From Aquirufa rosea (GTDB taxonomy: Bacteria > Bacteroidota > Bacteroidia > Cytophagales > Spirosomataceae): a stretch of 64,000 nt of DNA. A program made the translations under genes and the position numbers. Location: contig NZ_SDHY01000005.1 of the NCBI RefSeq assembly GCF_004118285.1, forward strand, positions 1-64,000. Direction: 5' to 3'. Below are positions 44,346 to 53,601 of this stretch, in pieces. Below the pieces are notes generated by a model, which saw only the letters and a list, made by a program, of their open reading frames with translations, had not been told where the DNA came from and did not search any database. Each line of letters begins with the position of its first letter. Position 1 is the first letter of the stretch.

Positions 44346-47300
44346 TTATTTTAGCTTTTGCTTAATCTTTTCCATGTACTGCAGTACTTTTTGCTGGTAA
44401 TACGGCAATAAATCCACTGGGACGTTTTGAAATAAATCACGGTTCTCTTTTTGTCTTTGCAAAAAAGGCGCTAAGTTCGGTGGAGGATTCTCTTTCCATT
44501 TTTGAATCGCCGTTTTGGATTCCCGTTTAGGGTCCTCCCCTTGTTCCTTCAAAGCCTTTTCAGCCTCCATCAATCTAGGTAGCATTTGATCTGATCTCTG
44601 TTGAAATGAATTATTCAAGCGCTTATTGACGATGTCAGTCTCATTTTTATCCATTTCCTTAATCATCTCAGACAAGGACCTCTGCAATCCTTGGTTACCA
44701 GGCTGTCCCTGTAAATCGCGCAATTTCTGTTCCATTTCTTGACGAATCTGAGCTTGTTCCTCCGCCATTTTAATCAATTCCTCGTTAGTAATCATCATAG
44801 GCTGAATCCCCATCTTTCTAGCTTTTTGATTAAGCTGCTGTTGCCTTTGTGACCAATTCCCCTTTGAATTCCCTTTCGATTTACCTTTTTTCCCCGACTG
44901 AGACTGAGAAGCCTGATCTTGAACTTGTCGCAATAAATCGGAAAGCAAAACGGCCAATTGGTTAGTAGCTGCCATAGCCTCTTGCTGTCTCACAGAAACC
45001 AAATCCCACTTACGCTCCTTCATCATTCGAGATGCCTCCTGCATTCTTTGTTTCATTTGAGCTGTTTCTTTGGTTATCGTTTGGGAAAGGGGCATGAGTT
45101 TTTTACCCAATGCCAACAAACTATCCTCCAAAATGGTCGCCATTTCACTCAATTTGTTTTGTTCCTGCGCAATCGGCCTAACTGCAATATCCCCCGCTGG
45201 AATTTTTTTGTAGGCTTTCATGGTTCGTTCTTGGTCGAAAGACAATTGCAACAAATCATCCATCAACAAGCGCAATTGAGCCAAATTCAAGGCTATTTCC
45301 ATGGATTCCTGCTGGGCTTGCTGCTCCTCCAATTTCTTAGCCATTTTTTTCATTTGCTCCGCTGCCTTTTTCTGATTGATTTCAGCTTGCTTAGATTGCT
45401 TATTCTTTAAATTTTCTTCCGCATTATCTAAATTCTCCTGCATTTCCTTCTGCAATTTCTCCTCCTTATCTAAATCGGGCTCACCCGGTAATTCATTTTT
45501 TTCTTTGGCTATTTCATCCAATTTTTTTCTCTCTTCCTCCACTTCTTTATTCAAAGCCTCTTGCTCTTTGGCTAATTCTTGCTCATTTTTCCCATTGGCC
45601 TTCTTGATTAACTCTTCCTGCTTTTTAGCTAAATCCTTCCAGTGAGAAATGGACTCATCCAGCATTTTTTCTACTTTCAACTCTTGGTAAAACTGCTGCA
45701 GCCTCTCCAATTCTCGCTCCATGTTTTTACCCTGGTTACGCATTTGCTCTAAGTGCTTTTGCCAAAGTGTCGCTGATTCCTTTTCCCAGTTTTTTAACAA
45801 TGCCTCCCTGCGTTTTTCCATTTCCGGATCCCATAGCTGGGAAATCATTTTTTGCAAATTTTCCATTTTTTTCATCCAAGCCTGATCCACTGGCTGAAAA
45901 CTCATTTGCTGACCCATCCACTGCTCTTGCATCTTTTTGAGTTCCTCAATGGTCTTCTTTAGCGCATTTTCTTTTTCCAGAACATTTTTCAATGCCTTCA
46001 AGTCTACCTCTTTCCCTAGTTGAACCCTCTTGGTTAATTCATTGATTTCCTGCTTCATATTTTGCGCCTTTTGCAAAGTATTCAACACCTGTTTCTCCAC
46101 CTGGTCCACTTGCTGGTCCATTTTCTTTTCCAAAAGCCTTAGGTCAGGGATTTCCCAAATCTGAGTTCCTGAACTGGTCCATTTAGCTCCGTGTATCCCA
46201 TCTTGGTCAGACACTTCTACTTGATAGTGAAGTTGATCTCCAGGCTGCAATGCCAAGGAATCCAAGGTCCAAATATATTCCACCTCCATACGCTTACTTC
46301 CTGCCTGAACCGGAATCCTTTTCGTCCGTTTAAGACCTAATTTATTGCTTTGAGATTTTTTGATTTGATAGGTCAATCGCATCTGCCCAAGACCATAATC
46401 ATCCTCAATCAAGGCATTCAATATTCTAAATCGATAATATAAAGTATCATCTACCCAATGCGTTTGTAAAGTAGGCTTTTGATCCAAGACGACCTCAATA
46501 GGCTGCATGACACTTTTCTGTATTGGCATTTGGGAATTTTGAGCAATGACCTGATAACTAGTGCTTTTACCCATGACTCTTTCCAATTCAAATTTGGTTT
46601 TCAAGACATCGGGGCTTCCCCAGTCCACCTCAGACTTATCCTGAAATTGTATACCCAAACGTTGGGCGCTGGAAGAGGTCATTTCCCACTGCACTAAGGT
46701 TCCCTCTGGAATCTTTAAGGGTACTGCTTGACGAATAGTTTCACTTTCCTTTTTCAAATAAGCAGGATATACCAATTTAATGGTCATTTCTTTCAATCCA
46801 GGACGATGCACCAAAGGCAATAATTGTGGTTCAGAAAAATAATCTCCTGCTTCAAACTGTAGCCACTTTTCTGATTGAACTGGCGGAATAACTCCTCGAT
46901 ATCGATTTTGCTTTTCGGTGGGACTAAGCAGAATTCTTTCTCCCTCCCAATGTAGATAGACTGAATTAGGCAAGTCCTTTCCCTTCAACTCTATTAGAAA
47001 CTCAGTATTCTCTCCAGCGATAGATTGGAAAGGCCTATTCAGTACGACAAAATCAAAAGGTAATTCTTTGGGATAATGAAAAGAATAATTCCAAATCCGC
47101 ATTACGGGCTTTCTAAACAAATTTGGGAAGCTCAATTGGCCTATACCTAAGCCCGCTAAGATGATGACAAAAAGCGCAAATGGTTTCTTCAAATCTGATA
47201 GTTGGACGAAATCCTCCCAACGATACTGTTTCAAAAAGGCTTGTTTCTCATCGATGGCCGCCTGCCATAAATCGACCGAATGTTCAGGTACTTGACGTTG

Positions 47301-47675
47301 CAATTGAAGCACATTAATTAAAGCATCCGTATGTGCTACTGGCAAAAATTTACCCAAACTGATTGCCAGGTGGTAATAATCTTCTTGATGCAATGGACGA
47401 ATCAGGTCCCAAAAGGGCTTTCGAGTAAATAGGAATAAAATACTAGTAGATCCACATAAAAAAACATAATAAAAAATCCCTCGAATGGTCGAAGAGAACC
47501 ACGCTAGGTATTCCAATAAAATCAAAAAAATGGCCAAAAATAACACCCAAATGGCCGCTTGAATCAAAGCGCGCCACAACTCTTTGCGAGCCATTTGAAT
47601 ATGGTAGTTTTTTAATTTTATTTCGAGCGGATTGTCCACAGGTATTTTATTCCAAATTGAGCGATGAAAATACAA
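44346..47675 (-). CDS. large membrane-anchored coiled-coil protein, DUF4175-like
   Basis: A protein of up to 1109 residues (the Met at residue 28, position 47594, is an alternative start). The N-terminal ~190 residues have three hydrophobic segments. Residues ~200-510 look like beta-rich extracytoplasmic domains (for example HYPKELPFDFVVLNRPFQSIAGENTEF). From ~515 to the end it is extremely rich in Gln, Lys, Glu and Met with heptad patterning (EELKKMQEQWMGQQM..., ELAKEQEALNKEVEEERKKLDEIAKEKN), a very long coiled coil. The layout matches proteins labelled DUF4175 in Bacteroidota. The function is unknown; a structural envelope role is plausible. Confidence 0.78.
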   Translation of the reverse strand: MYFHRSIWNKIPVDNPLEIKLKNYHIQMARKELWRALIQAAIWVLFLAIFLILLEYLAWFSSTIRGIFYYVFLCGSTSILFLFTRKPFWDLIRPLHQEDYYHLAISLGKFLPVAHTDALINVLQLQRQVPEHSVDLWQAAIDEKQAFLKQYRWEDFVQLSDLKKPFALFVIILAGLGIGQLSFPNLFRKPVMRIWNYSFHYPKELPFDFVVLNRPFQSIAGENTEFLIELKGKDLPNSVYLHWEGERILLSPTEKQNRYRGVIPPVQSEKWLQFEAGDYFSEPQLLPLVHRPGLKEMTIKLVYPAYLKKESETIRQAVPLKIPEGTLVQWEMTSSSAQRLGIQFQDKSEVDWGSPDVLKTKFELERVMGKSTSYQVIAQNSQMPIQKSVMQPIEVVLDQKPTLQTHWVDDTLYYRFRILNALIEDDYGLGQMRLTYQIKKSQSNKLGLKRTKRIPVQAGSKRMEVEYIWTLDSLALQPGDQLHYQVEVSDQDGIHGAKWTSSGTQIWEIPDLRLLEKKMDQQVDQVEKQVLNTLQKAQNMKQEINELTKRVQLGKEVDLKALKNVLEKENALKKTIEELKKMQEQWMGQQMSFQPVDQAWMKKMENLQKMISQLWDPEMEKRREALLKNWEKESATLWQKHLEQMRNQGKNMERELERLQQFYQELKVEKMLDESISHWKDLAKKQEELIKKANGKNEQELAKEQEALNKEVEEERKKLDEIAKEKNELPGEPDLDKEEKLQKEMQENLDNAEENLKNKQSKQAEINQKKAAEQMKKMAKKLEEQQAQQESMEIALNLAQLRLLMDDLLQLSFDQERTMKAYKKIPAGDIAVRPIAQEQNKLSEMATILEDSLLALGKKLMPLSQTITKETAQMKQRMQEASRMMKERKWDLVSVRQQEAMAATNQLAVLLSDLLRQVQDQASQSQSGKKGKSKGNSKGNWSQRQQQLNQKARKMGIQPMMITNEELIKMAEEQAQIRQEMEQKLRDLQGQPGNQGLQRSLSEMIKEMDKNETDIVNKRLNNSFQQRSDQMLPRLMEAEKALKEQGEDPKRESKTAIQKWKENPPPNLAPFLQRQKENRDLFQNVPVDLLPYYQQKVLQYMEKIKQKLK

Positions 47676-47715
47676 ATTTTCAGACGCTTAGCATCTATCA
47701 TCTGATTAAAATAAA

Positions 47716-47747
47716 ATTGTCCAATAGTTTCAATTTTGGTATTTTTG
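47716..47747 (+). promoter_or_regulatory. promoter of the fructosamine-kinase-like gene
   Basis: ATTG (47716-47719), a 20-bp spacer and TATTTTTG (47740-47747). It supports the gene start at 47765 over the frame opening at 47657. Confidence 0.6.
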
Positions 47748-47764
47748 GGGACTTAGACTTCAAA

Positions 47765-48655
47765 ATGTCCTCACAATCACAAGAACAGTATCAATTTATT
47801 GAGAGTATTCTCCAACAAAATTTAGGAGAAATAGGTAGCATCCAGGATTTTCAATTTTTCTATGGAGGTAATTTCAATTTGGCTGTTCGAGTGAAATTAA
47901 AACAAGGAGAATATTTCATCAAATGGAATCAAGGTGACCATGAAGGATTATTCCCAGCTGAAGCTAAAAACCTAGCCTTGATTGCCTCCACGTCCACCGT
48001 TCCCGTTCCACAAGTGTTGGGAGTGGGACAGTTGGATGAAAAGGAGTACCTCATGATGGAGTGCATTCCTACGGCAGAAAAAAAAGATAATTATTGGAGC
48101 GATTTTGGCCAAAAATTAGCTCAACTTCACCATAGTAGCTCGAAAAAAGGACATGGGCTTGATTATGACAACTTTATTGGCGCGGCCAAACAAGTGAATC
48201 AATGGAATCAAAACGGGGTCAATTTTTTCATTCAAAATCGAATTAAAGCCCAAGTAGATACTGCTTTGTATCATCGAAGAATCGACGGAGATACCAATGA
48301 TGCGTTCGAAATTTTATACGAGAAAATTCCTTCCATCATTCCCAATGAAACCTCTGCTCTGTTACACGGTGACTTATGGTCTGGAAATGCTATGGTCAAT
48401 CAGCATGGGCTAGTAAGCCTAGTAGATCCTTCTTGTTATTATGGCTTGCGCGAGGCAGAAATTGCATTCACCACCATGTTTGGAGGATTTGAAAAAGAGT
48501 TTTATGAAGCTTACAACGAATCTTTCCCTATTACAAAGGGTTTTCATGAAAGAATTCCACTATATAATCTATACCCACTCATGGTTCATGTGAACCTGTT
48601 CGGTGAAGGATACCTACCTGCTGTCCGGAAAATTTTAGATTCTTATGTAGGTTAA
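47765..48655 (+). CDS. fructosamine kinase family protein
   Basis: A 296-residue kinase-like protein. It has GGNFNLAVRVKLKQGEYFIKWN (ATP-binding Lys region), the catalytic-loop motif SALLHGDLWSGNAMVN, the metal-binding LVDPSCYYGLREAEIAFTTMFGGF, and the closing LYPLMVHVNLFGEGYL. These match fructosamine / ketosamine 3-kinases, which start repair of glycated proteins. The Bacteroidota substrate is not established. The upstream open frame from 47657 overlaps the divergent gene and the promoter, so 47765 is preferred. The 3' end overlaps ispH by 4 bp, convergently. Confidence 0.88.
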   Translation: MSSQSQEQYQFIESILQQNLGEIGSIQDFQFFYGGNFNLAVRVKLKQGEYFIKWNQGDHEGLFPAEAKNLALIASTSTVPVPQVLGVGQLDEKEYLMMECIPTAEKKDNYWSDFGQKLAQLHHSSSKKGHGLDYDNFIGAAKQVNQWNQNGVNFFIQNRIKAQVDTALYHRRIDGDTNDAFEILYEKIPSIIPNETSALLHGDLWSGNAMVNQHGLVSLVDPSCYYGLREAEIAFTTMFGGFEKEFYEAYNESFPITKGFHERIPLYNLYPLMVHVNLFGEGYLPAVRKILDSYVG

Positions 48656-49980
48656 ACTTGAGCTAAGGCCCAGATTTCTACCACCTCATCTATCTCTTTA
48701 GCTCCAGGAAAGAAAGAAACCAATTTCCTAAGAATTTCCTCAATCACCGCGTCTGGACAAGAAGCACCACAAGTCAAGAGCACTCTTACTTTAGACTTAT
48801 TTGGTATGTAATCCTGAATCAATACTTCCTCTTTCAATTTATTGTTGAAATGTAAAATCTCTTTATTTGAAATCAATTTCTCTGCTGACTTAATGAAATA
48901 AGAAGGTAATTTTTCTTGGCATAAATCTACTAAATGCGAAGTATTGGATGAATTATAGCCCCCTGCAATGATAGCAAAATCAGCCTCCTCTTCGATTAAA
49001 CCATATGTAGCACTTTGGTTATCGTTGGTGGCATAACATAAGGTATCTCGTGTATCAGCAAAATGCGAAGTGACTTGGCTAGGCTCCAATTGATAAAAGC
49101 GAACTATTTCTCCTTTAAGGTATTCTACTATTTCTTGTGTATCCAAGGCCAGCATGGTAGTTTGATTCACCACACCAATACGAGTTAAATCGGTCTCGGG
49201 ATTAAATCCTTGGGAGTATTGCCCCGCAAATTCCTTGTAAAACTCTTCGGCTGTTTTTTCTTTTCTAATGTAATAAGCTAATTGCTTAGCTTGTTCCAAA
49301 TCTTTCACAATGATAGTAGGCGTAACTACTTGTGAGTGAGAAAAAGTAGCTTTGGTCTCTTCATGACTAGGTTTCCCATGTACCACCACGGTATATTGGT
49401 TTTTACCAATTTGACTGGCGCGATTCCAAACCTTCTCAACAAACGGACAAGTAGTATCGTAGGAATATAAGTCAATACCAATTTTATCTAAAATAGCGTG
49501 AATCTCCAAGGTGGTACCAAAAGCGGGGATGATAACAATATCATCTTTAGTTAAATACTCCCATGGAACCAATTGATTGCCTGCAGTATCTTGCACAAAT
49601 TTCACACCCAAATCCTGTAAGTCTGCATTAACGGCAGGATTATGAATCATTTCAGACAATAAAAATATGCGTTTATCGGGGTTTTCTTCAATAATTTTAT
49701 AAGCAGTTTCCACGGCGTTCTCCACTCCATAGCAAAATCCAAAATGCCTAGAGAGCAAAATCTCTACAGGACCAAAATCAAATATCGACGGTTTAAAGTT
49801 CTTTTTGAGTTTGTCTCCCGCACGACGAACATCTTTTACCCGACTTATCAACTCGCTTTTAAATAAAGAAGGAATGGAAAAAGACTTCATTTTTTTAAAG
49901 TTTCTTTTTTCGGTTCTGCCGGTGGCAAACCTCAATTTTAAAATTGTTTCATCTTGATCCTCTTTCATTGACACAACCAT
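48652..49980 (-). CDS. ispH: 4-hydroxy-3-methylbut-2-enyl diphosphate reductase
   Basis: A 442-residue IspH, the final enzyme of the MEP pathway, which reduces HMBPP to IPP and DMAPP with a [4Fe-4S] cluster. The three cluster cysteines are in HFGFCYGVENAVE, YDTTCPFVEKVW and LTCGASCPDAVIEEIL. It is longer than the ~315-residue E. coli form, with an N-terminal extension of ~70 residues and an insert around KTAEEFYKEFAGQYSQGFNPETD, as in the long subfamily. Starts at residues 5 or 31 are possible. It stands alone, while dxr of the same pathway is at 16734. Confidence 0.94.
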   Translation of the reverse strand: MVVSMKEDQDETILKLRFATGRTEKRNFKKMKSFSIPSLFKSELISRVKDVRRAGDKLKKNFKPSIFDFGPVEILLSRHFGFCYGVENAVETAYKIIEENPDKRIFLLSEMIHNPAVNADLQDLGVKFVQDTAGNQLVPWEYLTKDDIVIIPAFGTTLEIHAILDKIGIDLYSYDTTCPFVEKVWNRASQIGKNQYTVVVHGKPSHEETKATFSHSQVVTPTIIVKDLEQAKQLAYYIRKEKTAEEFYKEFAGQYSQGFNPETDLTRIGVVNQTTMLALDTQEIVEYLKGEIVRFYQLEPSQVTSHFADTRDTLCYATNDNQSATYGLIEEEADFAIIAGGYNSSNTSHLVDLCQEKLPSYFIKSAEKLISNKEILHFNNKLKEEVLIQDYIPNKSKVRVLLTCGASCPDAVIEEILRKLVSFFPGAKEIDEVVEIWALAQV

Positions 49981-50093
49981 TATAACTCACAAATTGGTTA
50001 ACAGTTTTCAAATTTACCAATTGATTCATAAATCATAATACTTATTCAAAAAAATACCACTTAATAAATACTAGGTTAAATAATCCCACAAAT

Positions 50094-50125
50094 CTTGTCA
50101 AATCAGTATAGTTATAATATTTTTG
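50094..50125 (+). promoter_or_regulatory. promoter of the 50180 gene
   Basis: CTTG (50094-50097), a 20-bp spacer and TATTTTTG (50118-50125), a close match to consensus, about 55 bp before the start codon at 50180. Confidence 0.55.
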
Positions 50126-50179
50126 TAGTCTATTTTCTTCTCAACAATCCTGTGTAAACAGTTTTAGCCAAAAAAACGC

Positions 50180-50794
50180 ATGAACAAATCTACTTCATCG
50201 AATACCCGATTTTGGCAGAATATATACAGAAGCCCATGGATTAATTTCTGGCTATCCTTTATCAAGCATCCGATTAATATCCTATATGCAGGTCTAGGGA
50301 TCGTTGTTTTCATGTTTAGTTACCAGTCGTCCTTCTCCGAAAAACCGGACGAACCTGGTTATTTTGCTGGAAAAATTGTTTTTGATAATGAAAGTTATCA
50401 CCGCATAGAAACTAGTAATGTAGAGGCTAAAATCAAGAACGAAATGGGTAGTCCTGTGCTGACATTAACATGCACTCAGGAGAAAAATATGGAATCTGTT
50501 TATTTAAAAATATTTAAGCTAAAAGGACCTGGCACTTATTTCATACCAGGAGATGGAGATATCTCGAACATTGGTAACCTAATTAAAAACCTAGACAACT
50601 ACCAAGATAAAAACAACTTCTTTGAGTCTAGTTTACCAAACAAAGAAGGTGTAAAAAATGGTGTAGGCCGCGTCAATATTACCAAAATCACTTCAAGTTT
50701 TGTAGAGGGCGAATTAATTCTTATCGCCAATAACCCAAATGGCGAACAGGCAGTGCTTGAATCTGCCAAATTCAGAGTAGCTTTGCAGAACTAA
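50180..50794 (+). CDS. membrane-anchored protein of unknown function
   Basis: A 204-residue protein I do not recognise. A hydrophobic segment at ~33-50 (NILYAGLGIVVFMFSY) follows a basic, aromatic N-terminus, so it should be a single-pass protein with its C-terminal ~150 residues outside the cytoplasm. That part is predicted beta-rich (YFAGKIVFDNESYHRIE, SPVLTLTCTQEKNMESVYLKIFKLKGPGTYFIPGDGD). It is the first gene of a plus-strand run with the 50814, xth, ferredoxin and nuclease genes, spaced 8-20 bp apart, but nothing links it functionally to them. Confidence 0.6.
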   Translation: MNKSTSSNTRFWQNIYRSPWINFWLSFIKHPINILYAGLGIVVFMFSYQSSFSEKPDEPGYFAGKIVFDNESYHRIETSNVEAKIKNEMGSPVLTLTCTQEKNMESVYLKIFKLKGPGTYFIPGDGDISNIGNLIKNLDNYQDKNNFFESSLPNKEGVKNGVGRVNITKITSSFVEGELILIANNPNGEQAVLESAKFRVALQN

Positions 50795-50813
50795 ATCATG
50801 TTCCTGCTCTTTT

Positions 50814-51182
50814 ATGGATTTTGAACCTAGCGTTGTAAACTCGGAATGGAATCAAATACTTGATTTCCTAGAAAGCCAATTTCAAAAAAGACCTGCTGAT
50901 GTAGATTCTGTGCTTTTTTTAATCGGTATTCAAGAATTAGGAAAAGGCTTCATGAATTTCAGCAAGGAACAAAAACAAGATTTAATGCATATTGCCACCT
51001 GCAAAGTGTTAAGCTATAGTGGATTTTATAGCCTGGAAGGCTTGGATGCGGAGGGCTGGCCACATTGGAATTTAGAACAAGCCGTTCCACAAATGCCCCT
51101 AAAAGAACAAGAAATACTTATCAAAGCACACATCATTCAATATTTCAAATCAGAAGTATTTGCTGCTGAACCAGAAGAATAA
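50814..51182 (+). CDS. conserved small protein of unknown function
   Basis: A 122-residue acidic, mostly helical protein (MDFEPSVVNSEWNQILDFLESQFQ..., VDSVLFLIGIQELGKGFMNFSKEQKQDLMHIATCKVLSYSGFY...). There is no signal peptide or membrane segment, so it is cytoplasmic. I do not recognise a characterised family, but the clean gene spacing (xth starts 7 bp after its stop) supports it as real. The neighbours are DNA-repair genes; no role is assigned. Confidence 0.65.
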   Translation: MDFEPSVVNSEWNQILDFLESQFQKRPADVDSVLFLIGIQELGKGFMNFSKEQKQDLMHIATCKVLSYSGFYSLEGLDAEGWPHWNLEQAVPQMPLKEQEILIKAHIIQYFKSEVFAAEPEE

Positions 51183-51189
51183 TATCCCC

Positions 51190-51951
51190 ATGAAAATCAT
51201 TAGTTACAATGTAAACGGTATCCGAGCTGCTATTCAAAAGGGATTCTTAACGTGGCTCCAGGAGGAGAATCCAGATATTATCTGCTTGCAGGAGTTAAAA
51301 GCTGAAATTGACCAAGTCAATGTATCGGAAATTGAAGCTTTGGGCTACGAAGTATATTGGCATAGTGCCCAGAAAAAAGGGTATTCTGGAGTAGCAATAT
51401 GGACAAAAATAAAACCTATCCAAGTTACCATTGGATGTGGTGTAGAAAAATATGATTTAGAAGGTAGAGTACTGCGTGCAGATTTTGAAGGTTTCTCTGT
51501 CATGAGTGTTTACATGCCATCTGGATCCAGCGGCGAGGAAAGACAAGACTTTAAAATGAAATGGCTAGCCGATTTCTATGAATACATTGAAAACCTCAAA
51601 AAAGAAATTCCTCATTTAATCATTTCAGGAGATTACAATATTTGTCATAGAGCGATTGATATTCATAATCCAAAATCCAATGCAAATAGTTCTGGTTTTT
51701 TACCGGAAGAAAGAGCATGGATGGAAAGCTTTATCAACAATGGATTTATAGATTCCTTTAGGCATATCAATGCAGAACCTCACCATTACAGTTGGTGGAG
51801 CTATCGTGCAGGTGCCCGAGCCAAGAATTTGGGGTGGCGCATAGATTATCATTTAGTCAGTGAAAGTCTGCGAGAGAGAATTGCTCATGCCCAAATATTA
51901 CCCGAAGCGAAACACTCCGACCACTGCCCTGTGGTTGTTCACCTTAAATAA
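51190..51951 (+). CDS. xth: exodeoxyribonuclease III (AP endonuclease)
   Basis: A 253-residue member of the exonuclease III/APE1 family, which cuts DNA 5' to abasic sites and trims 3' ends. Motifs are YNVNGIRAAIQKGF, DIICLQELKAE (metal-binding Glu), YMPSGSSGEERQ, ISGDYNICHRAIDIHNPK (Asp/Asn pair) and the catalytic SDHCPVVVHL at the end. The frame opens at 51160, but MKIISYNVNG at 51190 is the family start. The ferredoxin gene follows after 8 bp. Confidence 0.94.
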   Translation: MKIISYNVNGIRAAIQKGFLTWLQEENPDIICLQELKAEIDQVNVSEIEALGYEVYWHSAQKKGYSGVAIWTKIKPIQVTIGCGVEKYDLEGRVLRADFEGFSVMSVYMPSGSSGEERQDFKMKWLADFYEYIENLKKEIPHLIISGDYNICHRAIDIHNPKSNANSSGFLPEERAWMESFINNGFIDSFRHINAEPHHYSWWSYRAGARAKNLGWRIDYHLVSESLRERIAHAQILPEAKHSDHCPVVVHLK

Positions 51952-51959
51952 TTGTTTTT

Positions 51960-52262
51960 ATGCATTACGAGAAACACGTTTTTATTTGTACCAATGATAA
52001 GCCAGCCCCAAAAAAATGTTGTGGTTCAGAACATGGAATGGCCTTGGTAGAAGCATTCAAAGCGCAATGGGCTGCCTCAGGAAGCGATAAAAAAATTAGA
52101 ATTCAAAAAGCAGGATGTCTTGATTTCTGTGGAAAAGGGCCGAGCATGGTTGTATATCCAGAAGGAGTTTTTTATGGAAATGTTCAGTTGGAGGATGTTC
52201 CAGAAATTACTGAAAAGCATTTATTAGGAAACGAGGTTGTTTCTAGACTTGAAATTGGATAA
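51960..52262 (+). CDS. thioredoxin-like [2Fe-2S] ferredoxin
   Basis: A 100-residue ferredoxin of the thioredoxin-fold type. The cysteines lie in FICTNDKPAPKKCCGSEHG and in AGCLDFCGKGPSMVVYPEGVFYGNV, the C-x(10-11)-C ... C-x3-C spacing of Shethna-like and Nuo24-related [2Fe-2S] proteins. It is a soluble electron carrier; its partner is unknown. It lies between xth and the PD-(D/E)XK nuclease at 52271, with gaps of 8 bp on both sides, so it is in the same transcript. Confidence 0.85.
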   Translation: MHYEKHVFICTNDKPAPKKCCGSEHGMALVEAFKAQWAASGSDKKIRIQKAGCLDFCGKGPSMVVYPEGVFYGNVQLEDVPEITEKHLLGNEVVSRLEIG

Positions 52263-52270
52263 ATAGAATT

Positions 52271-52894
52271 ATGTTGTACCGTTTATACCCTACCCTTCTC
52301 AATTCCTACGCTTTATATTTAAATCAGTCCCGTGATGGAAATGGTAAAATCATCGTGGATGAAATTGAAATGATTGAACGCATCAATCGTGTCAAAAAAC
52401 CTAGCACAGAGGCTCAAAAAAAGGGGGTGGATTTTGAACGGGCTGTGACCCTAGGCGAGGGAGAGGAAATGTTTCAAGAAGGAATCATTGACAAAGCCAG
52501 GGAATTACTCCCTTCCAAATATAAAACACAGTTTTATGTTGAATCTCGATACAAAAATGCCATAATCTATGGCTATGTAGATGGTGTTGGCGACAAAACG
52601 GCTTTTGATCTAAAAAGTACTTCTTTTTATCAGCCAGGCCGTTTTGCCAAAAACCACCAAAATCTATATTTATTGGGACTTCAAAAATATGGTATAGAGC
52701 AATTAGACTATGTGGTTACCGATTTTCAAGATGTATATATCGAATCTTACTCCTTGCAAGCAGTAGATTTCAATCCATTGTATCAACAGATAGAAAGTTT
52801 TATTTCCTTCCTAGAAGAGAACAAAAAGTTTATCCGAGATAAAAAGATTTTTGATCGAAAAGCAAACGATAATCAATTATCCCTATTTGAATAA
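52271..52894 (+). CDS. PD-(D/E)XK nuclease with C-terminal clamp-binding motif
   Basis: A 207-residue protein with a RecB/Cas4-like nuclease core: KGVDFERAV (Glu56), GYVDGVG (Asp104) and AFDLKSTS (Asp113, Lys115), then the QNLYLLGLQKYG helix. These are the expected metal and catalytic residues. There are no cysteines, so no Cas4/AddB-type iron-sulfur cluster. The last residues, QLSLF (202-206) before a final Glu, match the beta sliding clamp-binding consensus QL[SD]LF and are exposed at the C-terminus. I infer a replication- or repair-linked nuclease recruited by DnaN. It is co-oriented with xth. The 3' end overlaps the HAD gene by 22 bp. Confidence 0.75.
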   Translation: MLYRLYPTLLNSYALYLNQSRDGNGKIIVDEIEMIERINRVKKPSTEAQKKGVDFERAVTLGEGEEMFQEGIIDKARELLPSKYKTQFYVESRYKNAIIYGYVDGVGDKTAFDLKSTSFYQPGRFAKNHQNLYLLGLQKYGIEQLDYVVTDFQDVYIESYSLQAVDFNPLYQQIESFISFLEENKKFIRDKKIFDRKANDNQLSLFE

Positions 52895-53580
52895 ATTTTC
52901 AAGTGATTTTTGACGTGCTTTAGGTCTGAAATCTGCCAAACTGCCTCGGATGATTCAAAGAGGTTGTAATGGATAGCCGGAATTCCTGCTTGATTTGCCC
53001 CATAAATGTCAGCATGCCAATTGTCCCCCACCATAAGGGCCTCTTCCGCTGCGCAATTGGCCCTTTTTAAGGCATATTCAAAAAAAGCTGTTTCCGGTTT
53101 TTTGGCGCCAACAACCTGAGAGGTAATTAATTCCTTGAAATGATGTCCAATTCCGGAAGATTCTACCTTAATGAATTGTATATCTTCGAAACCATTGGTT
53201 AAAATATACAAGGGATAATAAGGAGCAATGGTCTCAATCAATTCCTGAGCACCTTCCATCAAATGCTTCTTTCTTGGGGTCCTGTAAAGAAAAAAATTAG
53301 AAAATTCATGGGCTGGACCATGTACTTGAATCGCCTCAAAAAATCGAATAAACCTAGATTCTCTCAACTCACTTTGAGATATTTTACCCAATTGGTAATC
53401 ATCCCAAAGTCCAGTATTTATCCGCTGGTAAGAATTCCAAATAGCCTCCATTGAAAATGGGCTTTGCTTGTCTAAGCCAAATTCTTGAACTAATTCTAAA
53501 ATTACTTCTTTGGAGTTTCGGTCATGATCCCATAGCGTATGGTCCCAATCAAAAAAAATGGCTTTAGGCTGAAATATCAT
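52873..53580 (-). CDS. HAD-family (YjjG-type) nucleotidase
   Basis: A 235-residue HAD phosphatase. Motif I is FFDWDHTLWDHDRN (Asp11 nucleophile, Asp13), motif II is ILTNGFED, the motif III lysine is in VVGAKKPE and motif IV is MVGDNWHADIYGA. The DxDHTLWD signature and length fit YjjG, a pyrimidine 5'-nucleotidase that dephosphorylates non-canonical nucleotides. It converges with the nuclease gene and diverges from the exonuclease gene at 53634. A TATCTTTG box (53592-53585, minus) lies 4 bp from the start codon. Confidence 0.88.
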   Translation of the reverse strand: MIFQPKAIFFDWDHTLWDHDRNSKEVILELVQEFGLDKQSPFSMEAIWNSYQRINTGLWDDYQLGKISQSELRESRFIRFFEAIQVHGPAHEFSNFFLYRTPRKKHLMEGAQELIETIAPYYPLYILTNGFEDIQFIKVESSGIGHHFKELITSQVVGAKKPETAFFEYALKRANCAAEEALMVGDNWHADIYGANQAGIPAIHYNLFESSEAVWQISDLKHVKNHLKIYSNRDN

Positions 53581-53601
53581 CCAACAAAGATAATAATCAT
53601 T

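Noticed and set aside
44958-45645. Plus-strand ORFs (44958-45410 and 45376-45645) opposite the DUF4175-like gene
   Set aside because: They are shadows of the Gln/Lys/Glu-rich coiled-coil coding sequence and have Ser/Phe/Leu-rich unnatural composition.
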